Positions 8,736 to 18,595 are shown, numbered from the stretch's first letter. The stretch is DNA of 64,000 nt from Streptomyces sp. RerS4 (GCF_023515955.1 NZ_CP097322.1:2358001-2422000); one strand, 5' to 3'. Notes: generated by a model from the sequence alone, not told the origin. Made by a program: numbers and translations.

Positions 8736-9937
8736 CGGCCCACGGCGCGGCAGCCGACGGACAGCCCCCGGCCGGGGGCGGTGCGGGCGGGGCCGGTCGG
8801 GGGGCGCACGGGCCGACGTACTCCTACAAGTCCTGGCGGGCTCCCGAGGCCCGGCGCGGCAATGCCCTGCACGCGGGTGCCTGGTGGCTGTGGGCGCTCG
8901 GGCTGGCCACCGCCGCCTCCCGGACCACCAATCCGCTGCTGCTCGGGCTGATCGTCGGCGTCGCCGGGTACGTGGTCGCCGCCCGCCGCACGGACGCGCC
9001 GTGGGCGCGCTCGTACGGGGCGTTCGTCAAGCTCGGCCTGTTCGTGATCGGGCTGCGGCTGGTCTTCTCGATGCTGCTCGGCTCCCCGATCCCCGGCACG
9101 CACACCCTGTTCACCCTGCCGGAAATCCCCCTGCCCGCTTGGGCGCAGGGCATCCGCTTCGGTGGCCGGGTCACCGCCGAACAGCTGGTCTTCGCCTTCT
9201 ACGACGGCGCGAAGCTGGCCACCCTGCTCATCTGCGTCGGCGCCGCCAACGCGCTCGCCAACCCGGCGCGGCTGCTGAAGTCCCTGCCGGCCGCCCTGTA
9301 CGAGGCGGGGGTCGCGGTGGTCGTCGCCATGACGTTCGCGCCGAACATGGTCGCCGACGTGGTGCGCCTGCGCACCGCCCGCCGGCTGCGCGGGCGCCCC
9401 ACCGGCGGGGTCAAGGCCGTCCTCCAGATCGGCCTGCCGGTGCTGGAAGGGGCCCTGGAACGGTCGGTGGCCGTCGCCGCCTCCATGGACGCGCGCGGCT
9501 ACGGGCGCACCGCGCACGTCCCGCCGGCCGTCCGGCACACCACCAACGCGCTCACCCTCGGCGGACTCCTCGGCATGTGCGCCGGCACCTACGGGCTGCT
9601 CGCCGCCGAAGGCGCCGGCTACGGGCTGCCCGTGCTCGGCATCGGCCTCGTCCTCGCCCTCGCCGGACTGCGCCTCGGGGGGCGGCGCAGCGTGCGCACC
9701 CGCTACCGGCCGGACCGGTGGGGGGTGCGGGCCTGGCTCGTCGCCGGTTCGGGAGCGGCGGTCGCGGCCCTGCTGATCCGGGCCGCGTCGGTGGACCCGG
9801 AGGGGCTGCGGCCGGGTGTGGTGCCGCTGGTCGCGCCGGCGCTGCCGCTGTGGCCGGCGGCGGCGATCCTGATCGGCCTGCTTCCGGCCCTCGTGGCCCC
9901 CGTACCGCCCACTTCGTCCAAGGAGCTTGACCGGTGA
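8732..9937 (+). CDS. ecfT: ECF transporter transmembrane component EcfT
   Basis: 401 residues from GTG 8732, again overlapping the previous gene by 4 bp. After a glycine/alanine-rich N-terminal tail come about six to eight membrane helices. The two arginine-containing coupling motifs of EcfT proteins can be seen: ARRLRGRP (about residue 216) and ASMDARGYG (about residue 250), which insert into grooves of the ATPase subunits. The protein is longer than the usual 250-270 residues, with an extra C-terminal membrane region. It should couple ATP hydrolysis by the adjacent EcfA fusion to movement of the S component encoded downstream. Confidence 0.9.
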   Translation: MTAHGAAADGQPPAGGGAGGAGRGAHGPTYSYKSWRAPEARRGNALHAGAWWLWALGLATAASRTTNPLLLGLIVGVAGYVVAARRTDAPWARSYGAFVKLGLFVIGLRLVFSMLLGSPIPGTHTLFTLPEIPLPAWAQGIRFGGRVTAEQLVFAFYDGAKLATLLICVGAANALANPARLLKSLPAALYEAGVAVVVAMTFAPNMVADVVRLRTARRLRGRPTGGVKAVLQIGLPVLEGALERSVAVAASMDARGYGRTAHVPPAVRHTTNALTLGGLLGMCAGTYGLLAAEGAGYGLPVLGIGLVLALAGLRLGGRRSVRTRYRPDRWGVRAWLVAGSGAAVAALLIRAASVDPEGLRPGVVPLVAPALPLWPAAAILIGLLPALVAPVPPTSSKELDR

Positions 9938-11763
9938 TCCGCTTCGAGCAGGTGTCGGTGACCTACGACGGCGCCGCGCGCCCTTCGCTGCGCGATGCCG
10001 ACTTCACCCTCGCGGAGGGCGAGCTGACGCTGCTCGTCGGCCCGTCCGGGGTCGGCAAGTCGACCCTGCTCGGCGCGGTGTCGGGGCTGGTCCCGCACTT
10101 CACAGGCGGGCGGCTGACCGGGCGGGTGACGGTCGCGGGCCGCGACACCCGTACGCACCGGCCGCGCGAGCTGGCGGACGTGGTCGGCACGGTCGGCCAG
10201 GACCCGCCGGCGCACTTCGTGACGGACGTGGTGGAGGACGAGCTCGCCTACGGGATGGAATCCCTGGGCCTGCCGCCCGCGGTGATGCGCCGCCGGGTGG
10301 AGGAAACCCTGGACCTCCTCGGCCTGAACGAACTCCGCGACCGCCCCATCTCCACCCTGTCGGGAGGCCAGCAGCAGCGGGTGGCGATCGGCTCGGTCCT
10401 GACCCCGCACCCGAAGGTCCTCGTCCTGGACGAACCGACGTCCGCCCTCGACCCGGCGGCGGCGGAGGACGTCCTGGCGGTGCTCCAGCGCCTGGTCCAC
10501 GACCTCGGCACCACGATCCTGATGGCGGAGCACCGGCTGGAGCGCGTGGTCCAGTACGCGGACCGGGTCCTCCTCCTCCCGTCCCCGGGCGCCGCCCCGG
10601 TGCTGGGCACCCCGGCGGAGATCATGGCCGTCTCCCCGGTCCACCCCCCGGTCGTCTCCCTGGGCCGCCTCGCCGGCTGGTCCCCCCTCCCCCTCACCAT
10701 CCGAGACGCCCGCCGCCTGACCCCGGACCTCCGCACCCGCCTCCCAACCACCCCGCCGACCCCACCGGCGTTTGAGGCGCGCCCTCCAGCGGAGCCCGCC
10801 CTGCCGGCCCCGCCGGCCTCTCCAGCCTCGCCGGCCCCTCCAGCCTCGCCGGCGTTTGAGGCGCGGGTCCGGGCAGAGCCCGGTTTCGGGAAGGGGCGGG
10901 GTGGGGGAGAAGCCCCGCGCAGCGGCAACCGCCCCACCCTGCTGACCCGGCTCCGCCGCCGCCCCGCGAACACCGCCCCCGCCGGCGCCGCCGAGGGCAC
11001 CGTCGCCACCGCCACCGACGTCCACGTCCGCCGCGCCCGCGCAGAGGTGCTGCGCGACATCACCCTCACCGTCGCCCCCGGCGAAACCATCGCCCTCATG
11101 GGCCGCAACGGCGCCGGAAAGTCCACCCTCCTCGCCACCCTGATCGGCACCGTCGCCCCCGCCTCCGGCCACGTCACCGTCGGCGGCCTCGCCCCCCACC
11201 GCACCGCCCCGGCGGCCATGGTGCGTCGCGTCGGCCTGGTCCCCCAGGAACCCCGCGACCTCCTCTACGCCGACACCGTCGCCGCCGAGTGCACCGCCGC
11301 CGACCACGACGCCGGCGCCGCCCCCGGCACCTGCCGCGCCCTGGTCAGCGCCCTGCTGCCGGACGTACCCGACGACACCCACCCCCGCGACCTCTCCGAG
11401 GGCCAGCGGCTGACCCTCGCCCTGGCCCTCGTCCTCACCGGCCGACCCGCCCTCCTGCTCCTCGACGAGCCGACCCGCGGCCTGGACTACGCCGCCAAGG
11501 CCCGCCTCATCGAGCTGCTGCGCGCCCTCGCCGCCGAGGGCCACGCCATCGTCCTCGCGACCCACGACGTGGAACTCGCGGCCGAACTCGCCCACCGGGT
11601 GATCATCCTCGCGGGCGGCGAGATCGTCGCGGACGGCCCCACGGCCGAGGTCGTCGTCTCCTCACCCGCCTTCGCCCCGCAGGTGGCCAAGATCCTGGCC
11701 CCGGGCCACTGGCTCACGGTCTCCCAGGTGGCAGCGGCCCTGGAAGCGACGGACGCCCGGTGA
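9934..11763 (+). CDS. ecfA: Fused ECF ATPase (EcfA-EcfA' in one chain)
   Basis: 609 residues; GTG 9934 overlaps ecfT by 4 bp. Two complete ABC ATPase domains are present. Domain 1 has Walker A GPSGVGKST (residues 36-44), signature LSGGQQQR (142-149) and Walker B VLVLDEP (about 163). Domain 2 has Walker A GRNGAGKST (about 390), signature LSEGQR (about 487) and Walker B LLLLDEP (about 507). The two halves are joined by a Pro/Ala-rich linker (about residues 270-330) whose DNA resembles a dispersed Streptomyces intergenic repeat. The protein powers the ECF vitamin transporter, here most likely for cobalamin. Confidence 0.93.
   Translation: MIRFEQVSVTYDGAARPSLRDADFTLAEGELTLLVGPSGVGKSTLLGAVSGLVPHFTGGRLTGRVTVAGRDTRTHRPRELADVVGTVGQDPPAHFVTDVVEDELAYGMESLGLPPAVMRRRVEETLDLLGLNELRDRPISTLSGGQQQRVAIGSVLTPHPKVLVLDEPTSALDPAAAEDVLAVLQRLVHDLGTTILMAEHRLERVVQYADRVLLLPSPGAAPVLGTPAEIMAVSPVHPPVVSLGRLAGWSPLPLTIRDARRLTPDLRTRLPTTPPTPPAFEARPPAEPALPAPPASPASPAPPASPAFEARVRAEPGFGKGRGGGEAPRSGNRPTLLTRLRRRPANTAPAGAAEGTVATATDVHVRRARAEVLRDITLTVAPGETIALMGRNGAGKSTLLATLIGTVAPASGHVTVGGLAPHRTAPAAMVRRVGLVPQEPRDLLYADTVAAECTAADHDAGAAPGTCRALVSALLPDVPDDTHPRDLSEGQRLTLALALVLTGRPALLLLDEPTRGLDYAAKARLIELLRALAAEGHAIVLATHDVELAAELAHRVIILAGGEIVADGPTAEVVVSSPAFAPQVAKILAPGHWLTVSQVAAALEATDAR
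10765..10920 (+). repeat. Dispersed Streptomyces-type repeat inserted in frame in the EcfA linker
   Basis: CCGGCGTTTGAGGCGCG occurs at 10765-10781 and again at 10849-10865, the second followed by a GGTCCGGGCAGAGCCCGG stem and GGGGCGGGGTGGGG. Such sequence is common between genes in Streptomyces genomes (from memory). Here it lies inside a coding region and encodes the low-complexity linker between the two ATPase domains. Confidence 0.6.
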
Positions 11764-12641
11764 GCCGCGTGAGCCGCGTGAGCCGCATGAGCCGCCCCCT
11801 CCGCATCGGCCCCCGCGCCGCCGCGGCCCTGCTCCTCGTCACCCTCATCGGCATCGCCGCCTTCGGCTGGCCCCTCCTCGCCGACCGCCAGTCCGGCCTG
11901 GCCCACTCCGAGGACGCCCCCTGGCTCTTCGCCGCCCTGCTCCCCCTCCTGGTGGCCGTGGTCGTGGCGACCATCGCCGACCAGGGCATGGACGCCAAGG
12001 CCGTCGCCATGCTGGGCGTACTCGCCGCCGTGGGCGCGGCGCTCAGACCGCTGGGGGCCGGCACGGCCGGGCTGGAGCCCATGTTCTTCCTGATGGTGCT
12101 GAGTGGTCGCGTCCTCGGTCCGGGCTTCGGCTTCGTGCTCGGCTCCGTCACGATGTTCGCGTCCGCCCTGCTCACGGGCGGCGTGGGGCCGTGGATGCCG
12201 TTCCAGATGCTGGCCCTGGGCTGGTTCTCGCTGGGCGCCGGGCTGCTGCCCGGAGCGACGGGGATCCGGGGGCGCGCCGAGCTGGCGATGCTCGCGGCGT
12301 ACGGATTCCTCGGCTCGTTCGCGTACGGCACGATCATGAACCTCCAGGGCTGGGTGATCCTGCAGGGCATGGGCCAGGGGGTCTCCTTCCACCCCGGGGC
12401 CCCGGTCGGCGAGAACCTCGCGCGCTTCGTGGCGTACTGCCTGGCGACCTCGCTCGGCTGGGACCTGGGGCGGGCCGCGCTGACCGTCGTCCTGACGCTG
12501 ACCCTCGGCGGGACCCTGCTGAAGGCGCTGCGCCGGGCCACACGGAAAGCGGCGTTCGACGCGCCCGTCTCCTTCGAATCGGGCGTGGAACCGCCGCTCG
12601 ACCACGCCCCCAAAAGGGGTACGAACCGTAGCTTTCGGTGA
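11760..12641 (+). CDS. ECF transporter S component, probably cobalamin-specific
   Basis: 293 residues if started at GTG 11760, which overlaps ecfA by 4 bp; three more in-frame starts (11769, 11778, ATG 11787) follow at 9-bp steps because the start region is a tandem 9-bp repeat (VSRVSRVSRMSR). The protein has six or so membrane helices, including the glycine-rich GPGFGFVLGSVTMFASALLT typical of S components, and a long soluble C-terminal tail. S components bind the vitamin in the membrane plane. The B12 riboswitch at the head of the operon argues for cobalamin or a corrinoid precursor as the ligand. Confidence 0.85.
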   Translation: MSRVSRVSRMSRPLRIGPRAAAALLLVTLIGIAAFGWPLLADRQSGLAHSEDAPWLFAALLPLLVAVVVATIADQGMDAKAVAMLGVLAAVGAALRPLGAGTAGLEPMFFLMVLSGRVLGPGFGFVLGSVTMFASALLTGGVGPWMPFQMLALGWFSLGAGLLPGATGIRGRAELAMLAAYGFLGSFAYGTIMNLQGWVILQGMGQGVSFHPGAPVGENLARFVAYCLATSLGWDLGRAALTVVLTLTLGGTLLKALRRATRKAAFDAPVSFESGVEPPLDHAPKRGTNRSFR

Positions 12642-12937
12642 GAAAAGGGGGCGCCGGCGGTGAGGCGCCCCACAGGACCCACGTCACATACGAAGCGGAA
12701 TAGTGGGCCCTCAAGCCGGGTGTTTGCTCGGACCGGGCCGGGCCGCGCGCCCCCCACTGCGAGGCTCCGTAGTAACAGGGCTCGTTGCCAGGCCCCCGGG
12801 GGTCTGTCTAACTGGATGAGTCGCAAGGCGGTCGGGTGCTTCACCCGCCACCGACGAACCCCTCTCCTCCGCGTGAGTGGCTCACGCATGTCTTCGGCAT
12901 GCCGCGACGGTCCTTGTCCCCTTCGGAAGGTTCATCC
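12642..12937 (+). other. Gene-free region with structured leader before the transglycosylase gene
   Basis: This 296-bp stretch holds a self-complementary segment around CCCCCGGGGG (about 12797-12806), a hairpin CGGGTG-CTT-CACCCG near 12833-12847 and a perfect hairpin GCGTGAG-TGG-CTCACGC at 12871-12887, ending 50 bp before the start codon. Genes for cell-wall hydrolases in Streptomyces often have c-di-AMP riboswitches, but the expected conserved blocks of that riboswitch are not visible. It could be another structured leader. Confidence 0.35.
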
Positions 12938-13342
12938 GTGTCCAACGCCGTCATCCGCCGCATCGCCGCTTCGAAGAAGACCCTCGCGGGTACCGTCGTC
13001 GCCCTCGGTGTCGCCGGTTCCATGCTCGCCGCCGTTCCCGCCCAGGCGGCCCCGACGAGTGCCAAGGCGATCGCCCAGCAGATGATCAAGGACCCGGCCC
13101 AGTTCGCCGCCTTCGACAAGATCATCTCGCACGAGAGCGGCTGGAACCACACGGCGACGAACCCGTCCTCCGGTGCGTACGGCCTGGTCCAGGCCCTGCC
13201 GGCCTCGAAGATGTCCTCCGCCGGCTCGGACTGGAAGACCAACCCGGCCACCCAGATCAAGTGGGGCCTGGACTACATGAACGAGCGCTACGGCAGCCCG
13301 GTCGGCGCCTGGAACTTCTGGCAGGCCAACCACTGGTACTAG
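12938..13342 (+). CDS. Secreted lytic transglycosylase-like (SLT/APF C-terminal type) protein
   Basis: 134 residues from GTG 12938, with CGGAAGG seven bases upstream. A signal peptide (VVALGVAGSMLAAVPAQA, cleavage near residue 39) is followed by a short lysozyme-like domain: the catalytic glutamate lies in IISHESGWNHTATNPSS, followed by GAYGLVQALP and the C-terminal NERYGSPVGAWNFWQANHWY (split here only for length). This is the small transglycosylase domain found in Streptomyces secreted cell-wall hydrolases. It should cleave peptidoglycan glycan strands outside the cell. It ends in front of a strong terminator at 13376. Confidence 0.92.
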   Translation: MSNAVIRRIAASKKTLAGTVVALGVAGSMLAAVPAQAAPTSAKAIAQQMIKDPAQFAAFDKIISHESGWNHTATNPSSGAYGLVQALPASKMSSAGSDWKTNPATQIKWGLDYMNERYGSPVGAWNFWQANHWY

Positions 13343-13375
13343 GCCGCCCCGGCTCAACACCGGAAAAGCTCACGC

Positions 13376-13422
13376 GAAGGCCCCGGCGGCCGACCTCCCC
13401 AGGTCCGGCCCCCGGGGCCTTC
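13376..13422. terminator. Rho-independent-type hairpin, bidirectional
   Basis: Perfect 11-bp stem GAAGGCCCCGG (13376-13386) with CCGGGGCCTTC (13412-13422), between the convergent transglycosylase and thiolase genes. Both would end here. No long U-tract follows, as is common in Streptomyces. Confidence 0.8.
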
Positions 13423-13486
13423 GGCATCCCATCCCACAGGGTTCGTGCGCGCCCGCGCCGCGCAACGTCCGACGCGACGCCGTACG

Positions 13487-14758
<1,272 letters not shown>

Positions 14759-14759
14759 C

Positions 14760-14773
14760 TAGTACGCGTTCTA
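14760..14773. promoter_or_regulatory. KstR-like operator upstream of the thiolase
   Basis: The 20-bp near-palindrome AACTAGTACGCGTTCTAGTT (14757-14776) contains, on the minus strand, TAGAACGCGTACTA, one mismatch from TNNAACNNGTTNNA. It is the counterpart of the site at 5271-5284 and lies in the divergent region between the thiolase and P450 genes. Confidence 0.6.
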
Positions 14774-14881
14774 GTTCCTCCTCCGCAGTCTTATGACCCG
14801 GAGCCTCGGCACGCAAGGGTCTTGCACGCGGCTTACACGGATTCCACACGCAACAGTTGACGCGGGAACCCTTGTCTCTTC

Positions 14882-14895
14882 TGGAACTCGTTACT
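14882..14895. promoter_or_regulatory. Second KstR-like site, next to the P450 start
   Basis: TGGAACTCGTTACT fits the AAC-NN-GTT core exactly and misses only the last base of TNNAACNNGTTNNA. It ends 47 bp upstream of the P450 start, where a repressor would cover the promoter. It is weaker than the palindrome at 14760. Confidence 0.45.
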
Positions 14896-14942
14896 ACCTT
14901 CAAGCCAAATTCTGATGGGCCGTCAGACCTTGGAGTCGCCCG

Positions 14943-16196
14943 ATGTCGTGTCCCGCGCTGCCCGAAGGCTTCGACGCCACCGACCCCGACCTCCTCCAAG
15001 AGCGGGTCCCCCTCCCCGAGTTCGCACAGCTGCGGCGGACGGCGCCCGTCTGGTGGTGCCCGCAACCCCGGGGCATCACCGGCTTCGACGACGACGGCTA
15101 CTGGGCCGTCACCCGGCACGCGGACGTCAAGTACGTCTCCACGCACCCGGAGCTCTTCTCCTCCACCACCAACACCGCGATCATCCGCTTCAACGCGCAC
15201 GTCCAACGCGAACAGATAGACGCCCAGCGGCTGATCATGCTGAACATGGACCCGCCGGAGCACACCCGCGTACGCCAGATCGTCCAGCGGGGCTTCACCC
15301 CCCGCGCCATCCGCGGCCTGGAACGGGCCCTGCGCGAGCGGGCCCGCAAGATCGCCGAGGGGGCCCGCGAGGCCTCGGCGGACGGCAGCTTCGACTTCGT
15401 CACGCAGGTGGCCTGCGAGCTCCCGCTCCAGGCGATCGCCGAGCTGATCGGCGTACCGCAGGAGGACCGGACGCGGATCTTCGACTGGTCGAACAAGATG
15501 ATCGCCTACGACGACCCGGAGTACGCGATCACCGAGGAGGTCGGCTCCAACGCGGCCGTCGAACTCATCGGCTACGCCATGAACCTCGCCGCAGAGCGCA
15601 AGGAGTGCCCGGCCAAGGACATCGTCACGCAGCTGGTCGCGGCCGAGGGCCAGGGCAACCTGGGCTCCGACGAGTTCGGGTTCTTCGTGCTGCTCCTGGC
15701 GGTCGCGGGCAACGAGACCACGCGCAACGCCATCAGCCACGGCATGCACGCCTTCCTCACCCACCCCGAGCAGTGGGAGCTGTACAAGGCGACCCGGCCG
15801 GCCACGGCGGCCGAGGAGATCGTCCGCTGGGCCACCCCGGTGGTGTCCTTCCAGCGCACCGCCACCCGGGACACCGAACTGGGCGGGCAGAAGATCAAGG
15901 CCGGCGACCGGGTGGGCATGTTCTACTCCTCCGCCAACCACGACCCCGAGGTCTTCGAGAACCCGGACGTCTTCGACATCACCCGCGACCCGAACCCGCA
16001 CCTCGGCTTCGGCGGCGGTGGCCCGCACTTCTGCCTGGGCAAGTCCCTGGCCGTCATGGAGATCGACCTGATCTTCAACGCCCTCGCCGACACCCTGCCC
16101 GACCTGCGCCTCAGCGGCGAGGCCCCGAGGCGCCTGCGGGCGGCCTGGCTCAACGGCATCAAGGAACTCCGGGTCAGCCACGGCCAGGCCGTTTAG
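14943..16196 (+). CDS. cyp125: Cytochrome P450, CYP125-like (steroid C26/C27 hydroxylase type)
   Basis: 417 residues, no membrane anchor. The heme-thiolate cysteine is C364 in FGGGGPHFCLGKSLA. The I-helix oxygen-activation motif AGNETTRN (about residue 255) and the ExxR motif EEIVR (about 290) are present. Sequence stretches such as DDGYWAVTRHADVKYVSTHP and MLNMDPPEHTRVRQI-(V)-QRGFTPRA are those I associate with CYP125, which hydroxylates the terminal methyl of the cholesterol side chain. The divergent FadA5-like thiolase, the KstR-like sites and the [3Fe-4S] ferredoxin gene support a steroid role. The exact substrate is inferred from family resemblance. Confidence 0.9.
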   Translation: MSCPALPEGFDATDPDLLQERVPLPEFAQLRRTAPVWWCPQPRGITGFDDDGYWAVTRHADVKYVSTHPELFSSTTNTAIIRFNAHVQREQIDAQRLIMLNMDPPEHTRVRQIVQRGFTPRAIRGLERALRERARKIAEGAREASADGSFDFVTQVACELPLQAIAELIGVPQEDRTRIFDWSNKMIAYDDPEYAITEEVGSNAAVELIGYAMNLAAERKECPAKDIVTQLVAAEGQGNLGSDEFGFFVLLLAVAGNETTRNAISHGMHAFLTHPEQWELYKATRPATAAEEIVRWATPVVSFQRTATRDTELGGQKIKAGDRVGMFYSSANHDPEVFENPDVFDITRDPNPHLGFGGGGPHFCLGKSLAVMEIDLIFNALADTLPDLRLSGEAPRRLRAAWLNGIKELRVSHGQAV

Positions 16197-16371
16197 ACGC
16201 GGCCCGGCCCCGAGTGGCGGGATCGGGCCGGGGGCCCGATCCTGACAGGACGCGGCGATCCACCGCGGGGGCGCCGGGGCGACGATGCCCCGGCGCCCCG
16301 GCGCCGCGATGCGGAAGCCCGTACCCCCGTGCCACCTGTGCCGGGGGCGCGTGCGCGCGTGGGTCGGTGCT

Positions 16372-18411
16372 CTACCGGCTGCGGGCGGGCTCCGGCACCC
16401 GTGCGGCGTCCTCGCCCTGGGCGGCCGGCTCGGCCCCCGCGCGCTGACCGGGCAGGGCGACCCGCAGCCCGCGCGGTCCGGAGAGCACGTAGACCAGGCC
16501 GAAGCCGGCGCCGACGACCGCCGCGCCGCCGACCGCGTCCAGGACCCAGTGGTTGGCGGTGGCCACGATCGCGCACACCGTGATCGTGGGGTGGAGTGCG
16601 CCGAGGAGCTTCTGCCAGCCCTTCGGCGCGAGCGTGATGATCACGATCCCGCACCACAGGGACCAGCCGAAGTGCAGCGAGGGCATCGCCGCGTACTGGT
16701 TGGAGATCGCGGTCATCGCCCCGTAGGAGGGGTTCGCGAGGTCCTGCACCCCGTGCACGGTGTCGACGAAGCCGAGGCCGGGCATGAGGCGCGGCGGCGC
16801 GAGCGGGTACAGCCAGAAACCGGCCAGCGCGATGACCGTCGCCAGCCCCAGCGAGGCGCGCGCCCAGCGGTAGTCGCCGGGGCGGCGCCAGTAGAGGACC
16901 GCGAGGATCGCGAGCGGGACCACGAAGTGGAAGGAGGTGTAGTAGAAGTTGAAGAACGCCTCCAGCCAGGGCGTGTTCACGACCGCCTGGTTCACCGCGT
17001 GCTCGATGTCGATGCCGAGCGCCCGCTCGATGCCCAGGATCTGGCTGCCGTTGCCCTCGGCGAGGGAACGGCTGGTGGGGGCGGCGGCGCGGATGTGCGA
17101 GTAGAGCGAGTAGCCGACCCGTATCAGCAGCAGCTCCAGCAGCAGGTTCGGGCGGGACAGCACCCGTCGCCAGAACGGCAGCAGCGGCACGCGCGCCCAG
17201 CGCGCGGGCGCGGGGTGCCCGTAGCGCGTGGGCACGGGCTCGTGCCAGTAGGGCGAGGAGCGCGGCAGGAACGGCACGGCGCAGGCGGCGGCGAGGGCGG
17301 CGAGGAGCAGCACGTTGTCGCGTACGGGGGCCAGCGCGGCCAGGTTCGGCAGCAGGACGTCGCTCGGCAGGGTCATGGCGAGCACGACGGCGACGGGCCA
17401 CACGGGCCGGTCGGCGGCGCGCCGACCCACCTTGCCGGCGACGGCGAGCAGCACCCACAGCAGCTGGTGGCGCCATCCGGTCGGGGACACGGCGACGGCC
17501 ACGCAGCCGGTGACGGCGACGGCGAGCAGCAGCTGACCGTCGCGGGCGTAGCCGGCGGCGCGGCGCAGGCCGAACCAGAGGATCGCGGCGGCGAGGGTCA
17601 GGTAGAGCGCGATCTCCAGCGGGCCGCCGAGGCCGAAGCGCAGCAGGGCGCCGTGGACGGACTGGTTGGCGAGGCTGTCGGGGGCGCCGCCGAGGCCGGT
17701 GCCCGCGAGGTGTTCGACCCAGTACGTCCACGAGTCGCGCGGCAGCGACGCCCAGGACAGCGCGGTGGCGCCGGCGAAGGTCACGGCGGCGGCCTTGGCG
17801 GTGGGGCGGCGGCCGGAGAGCCACAGCAGCGGCGCGAAGAGCAGCAGCGCCGGCTGGAGGGCGGCGGCAAGGCCGACGAGGAAGCCGGCGGGGCGTTCGC
17901 CGGGGACCCGGAAGAAGGCGAGCAGCACCAGCAGGACGGGCAGGACGGCCGTCTGCCCCGGGGAGGCGGCCTCGCGGACGGGCAGCGAGACCATCATCAG
18001 CGCGACCAGCACGGGCGCGGCCAACCAGGCGGTGCGGCGGGGCACCGGATCGGGCAGCGCGCGGGCGGCGACGAGCCCGATCCCGGCGACGAACAGCAGC
18101 GTCACACAGGTCCAGGCCACCTCCAGGGAGGGGGCGGCGAGGCCGACGAGCGGCTTGAGGACGAGCCCCGCGAAGGGGGTCCCGGTGAACTGCGCGGCGT
18201 CGTAGAGGGAGCCGGGCAGGCTGCCGGGGAGGTGGAAGCCGCTCAGCCACTCGCCCGGTGGCACGCTCAGCACGGCGGCGGCCTGCCGGATGGTGAGCAC
18301 GGCCGCCAGTGCCCACAGCAGGAGGCGCACCGCCCCGAGTCTGCCGCTGCCGCCACCGCCTATGACTCCGGCATGTCCGTTCGCACCGCTGCGCTCCGCC
18401 GCGTTAGCCAC
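16372..18411 (-). CDS. Fusion of GT87-type polyprenol glycosyltransferase and PAP2 phosphatase
   Basis: 679 residues from GTG 18411 (weak GAGG site; other starts possible). The N-terminal half has about ten membrane helices and resembles GT87/DUF2029 mannosyltransferases that use polyprenyl-phosphate sugars. The C-terminal half (from about residue 430) is a membrane PAP2 domain of the inositolphosphotransferase type, with the signatures MPSLHFGW and ANHWVLDAV that supply the catalytic histidines. A lipid-linked sugar or lipid-phosphate role in the cell envelope is likely. The C-terminal tail is acidic/alanine-rich and cytosolic. Divergent from the MhuD-like gene by 184 bp. Confidence 0.85.
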   Translation of the reverse strand: MANAAERSGANGHAGVIGGGGSGRLGAVRLLLWALAAVLTIRQAAAVLSVPPGEWLSGFHLPGSLPGSLYDAAQFTGTPFAGLVLKPLVGLAAPSLEVAWTCVTLLFVAGIGLVAARALPDPVPRRTAWLAAPVLVALMMVSLPVREAASPGQTAVLPVLLVLLAFFRVPGERPAGFLVGLAAALQPALLLFAPLLWLSGRRPTAKAAAVTFAGATALSWASLPRDSWTYWVEHLAGTGLGGAPDSLANQSVHGALLRFGLGGPLEIALYLTLAAAILWFGLRRAAGYARDGQLLLAVAVTGCVAVAVSPTGWRHQLLWVLLAVAGKVGRRAADRPVWPVAVVLAMTLPSDVLLPNLAALAPVRDNVLLLAALAAACAVPFLPRSSPYWHEPVPTRYGHPAPARWARVPLLPFWRRVLSRPNLLLELLLIRVGYSLYSHIRAAAPTSRSLAEGNGSQILGIERALGIDIEHAVNQAVVNTPWLEAFFNFYYTSFHFVVPLAILAVLYWRRPGDYRWARASLGLATVIALAGFWLYPLAPPRLMPGLGFVDTVHGVQDLANPSYGAMTAISNQYAAMPSLHFGWSLWCGIVIITLAPKGWQKLLGALHPTITVCAIVATANHWVLDAVGGAAVVGAGFGLVYVLSGPRGLRVALPGQRAGAEPAAQGEDAARVPEPARSR

Positions 18412-18595
18412 GCCTCGCCGTCCTCCCGCCCTGTCGACCGCAACCCTGACTTCGCCTGGCTGCCGCGTTTCGTCTCCCGGTTCATTACCTGGGGTGCCGA
18501 CGATATCCCGCGCGACGTATCCGGGATGGCGAGCGTGGCGGTTGGCGCGTAGCCGTCGCCTCGTAGTGCCGCTGCCGTACGGCAGGATGGGCGGC

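Noticed and set aside
12642..12937. c-di-AMP (ydaO) riboswitch before the transglycosylase gene
   Set aside because: Position and target fit, but the conserved GAACCCG...CAGCTAACC-type block and partner are not present. Only hairpins can be shown.
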